Positions 62,287 to 64,000 of a DNA stretch of 64,000 nt are shown piece by piece. The stretch is from Eumeta japonica (Eukaryota > Arthropoda > Insecta > Lepidoptera > Psychidae): assembly GCA_005406025.1 (NCBI GenBank), contig BGZK01000082.1, positions 496,001 to 560,000 of the forward strand. Direction: 5' to 3'. The position numbers and the translations under genes were made by a program. Position 1 is the stretch's first letter, and the number at the start of each line of letters is the position of its first letter. The notes beneath the pieces were generated by a model. It was not told the origin of the DNA and searched no databases. It saw only the letters and a program-made list of their open reading frames with translations.

Positions 62287-64000
62287 CTGTAATAAAATAA
62301 ACCATCAATGCATATTAAACATTATCAAATTCAATAGCATATACAAGCAGAATTTGGTTGTAGATATTTTGTGTCAGTCGGTTAAGAAATCAGATTTTTT
62401 TTTATGTTAAAGCATCTGTCAATTGTAATTCTATCAATTACTATTCTAACATGTCTAAAAAGGCATTCAAGATTTAAGGCGGGTAGTGCCAAAAGTAAAA
62501 ACCGGTCAAGAGTATGTCGAACCATGCTCATTATAGGGTACCGTTACAGGTTCCATTACAAAAAAAAAGACTCCAGATGAAAAAAGTATGTGGTTACACT
62601 TTTTCCATGTCTCCCACACAGAATAGTTTTAAGGACTTTAGTCGCCTATAACTAGAAAAACAAGTAGGTATGTCGACTATCACTATTAAACTAGTGTAAA
62701 CTAAAATACATCAGAAAAAGAGTGTATCTTCATGGCACTTATGTCCTTTTGTTGAAAATATAACTCAAAAACAGTATATGTGATTATCTTCAAAATAATT
62801 TTCATTGGAAGTATTTATTAAGCATTGTCTTCTCTATTTTTTGCATATTTTTTGAACTTACGGTTTATAAAATAAAGGAATACACACACAATTTTTGCAA
62901 GTTTCGAAGCGATTATTTCCGAAATTATTTATGTAATCAAAAAAATTGCTTAGAAACCTCAACTTTTTTAAAAGAACTCAAAGTATGTGCCACACATTGA
63001 TGTTTGCAAAAAAAAAAAAAATTTTCAGCTACTGTTACATATATGGAGTGCCCACCCTAGAAATATTTATTTTTCTTATTTAACTACGAAACTAAATAGC
63101 GACTTATACAATACACCTAAACTACAATTTTCGTCAATAGATGTTTTGTAGTTTTTGAATAAAATGCCCGTGACAAATGGACAGATGGACGGACGTATAT
63201 GACGGAACTATAAGGGTTCCGTTTTTGCCATTTTGGCTTAGAACCCTAAAACTACATTGTTACACTTTTTTCCATGTTTTCCGCACAGAATAGGTATAAG
63301 CAGTTTAGTCGTCTATCTGATCATGTTCAAAATAATTTTCATTGAAAGTATTTATTAATCGCTGTCTCTGTAATTTTAAGCTATTGCCTAGCTTTTCTCG
63401 CGGGCTTTGAGCGCGGCGACCGAATCAAGAAATTCCGTAACGAAAATAAAACCTAACACCCTCCACTCCGCCTACCATGTAGCTCGGCCGAGCGTTCGCT
63501 TAACGTGTATGTATATGGTACGACTGTACGAAGCTCGCATGGATCGAGACGAGCTGCTCCGAAATCGGACGAATACGTAAGCAGCTGTTTGTGAGAAAGT
63601 ATATAGGTGTATAGGTATCTATCATATCTTTATAATGCCACACTCACCGCATGTGCCCCGTAAGTATACATATAGGTATATATGTATACATAGGTGTACC
63701 TATGTATAACAGTGGATAGCAGTTGCTGGTGAATAACTATATACGCGTAAAATTTGTGTATAAAGTGTTTTAAATATGAATAAACAAAATGAATTTATTA
63801 ATGAAGAAAGTGATGAAAAACTTGAATTAATATCAAAGAAAAAAAATACTGCATAAATAAATAATTATAATTGCATAAGTCGATAAAAAATGCTATGCAA
63901 TAGCTTTACTGCAGCAGTCCCCGAGTGCCACAGGTTTTTTTTTCATATTTTTTAAACATATGGTTTAAAAAAGAAATGGGGGGACACAATTTCTCCTACT
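62287..64000. other. intron upstream of the first resolved lipid-carrier exon
   Basis: No exon was found. It holds the inverted dispersed repeat (about 62890-63250), a possible second fragment (about 62460-62560), and a GC-richer island at about 63410-63600 with GTATACATATAGG-type short repeats after it. The next 5' exon must lie beyond the window. Confidence 0.55.
62890..63250 (-). repeat. dispersed GGTTCCG-type repeat, copy 4 (inverted)
   Basis: Right end GACGGAACTATAAGGGTTCCG ... TTAGAACCCTAAAA. It also contains CGATTATTTCCGAAATTATT and ATATGGAGTGCCCACCC, inverted relative to 53413-53780. Confidence 0.7.

Noticed and set aside
61934..62410. 158-codon open frame on the + strand
   Set aside because: It overlaps exon 1 antisense. 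The - strand frame has splice signals and joins the next exons.
63779..63857. Small + strand frame beginning MNKQNEFINEESDEK
   Set aside because: Only 26 codons, AT-rich, no known domain. It could be the start of an exon or mobile element continuing past the window, but that cannot be supported.

Overview
The window looks like nuclear DNA of a moth or butterfly (Lepidoptera). It is AT-rich and intron-rich, and full of degraded transposons of types common in lepidopteran genomes (Helitron, R1-like and RTE LINEs, mariner, foldback MITEs). No species is claimed. Two protein-coding genes are supported and they converge.

Left, + strand (1349-6293): a complete four-exon heme oxygenase gene of 243 codons, with the proximal haem-ligand His region, the distal-helix LSGGQ motif and a C-terminal membrane anchor. 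It breaks haem down to biliverdin, CO and iron at the ER membrane.

Middle (about 6.5-13.9 kb): an intergenic region with an 1858-bp internally deleted Helitron, a MITE related to one inside a heme oxygenase intron, and other repeat fragments.

Right, - strand (13902 to beyond 62286): the 3' part of a very large secreted lipid-carrier gene. I resolved 45 exons whose reading frames join across all 44 introns, coding for about 3018 residues. From N to C these are a long beta-rich lipid-binding region, an amphipathic alpha-helical block (the 931-bp exon), a degenerate VWD domain, a C8-like cysteine module, a VWA-like domain without a canonical metal site, and a cysteine-rich tail. The N-terminal lipid-transfer (vitellogenin-N) module and the start codon lie beyond 64000. 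With about 3000 residues here and that module still missing, the protein should exceed about 3700-4000 residues. This fits the lipid transfer particle apolipoprotein apoLTP-II/I better than apolipophorin-II/I (about 3300).

The introns hold most of the mobile DNA: a 5'-truncated, broken R1-group LINE of about 4.4 kb (32.9-37.3 kb), a LINE 3' end in the last intron, an RTE tail, a mariner relic, a hAT MITE with an 8-bp target duplication, several perfect hairpins and some repeats present in two or more copies. I saw no tRNA, rRNA or CRISPR array, and no convincing new system. The most useful points are the exon model of the lipid-carrier C terminus, its degenerate VWD/VWA modules, and the anatomy of the mobile elements.
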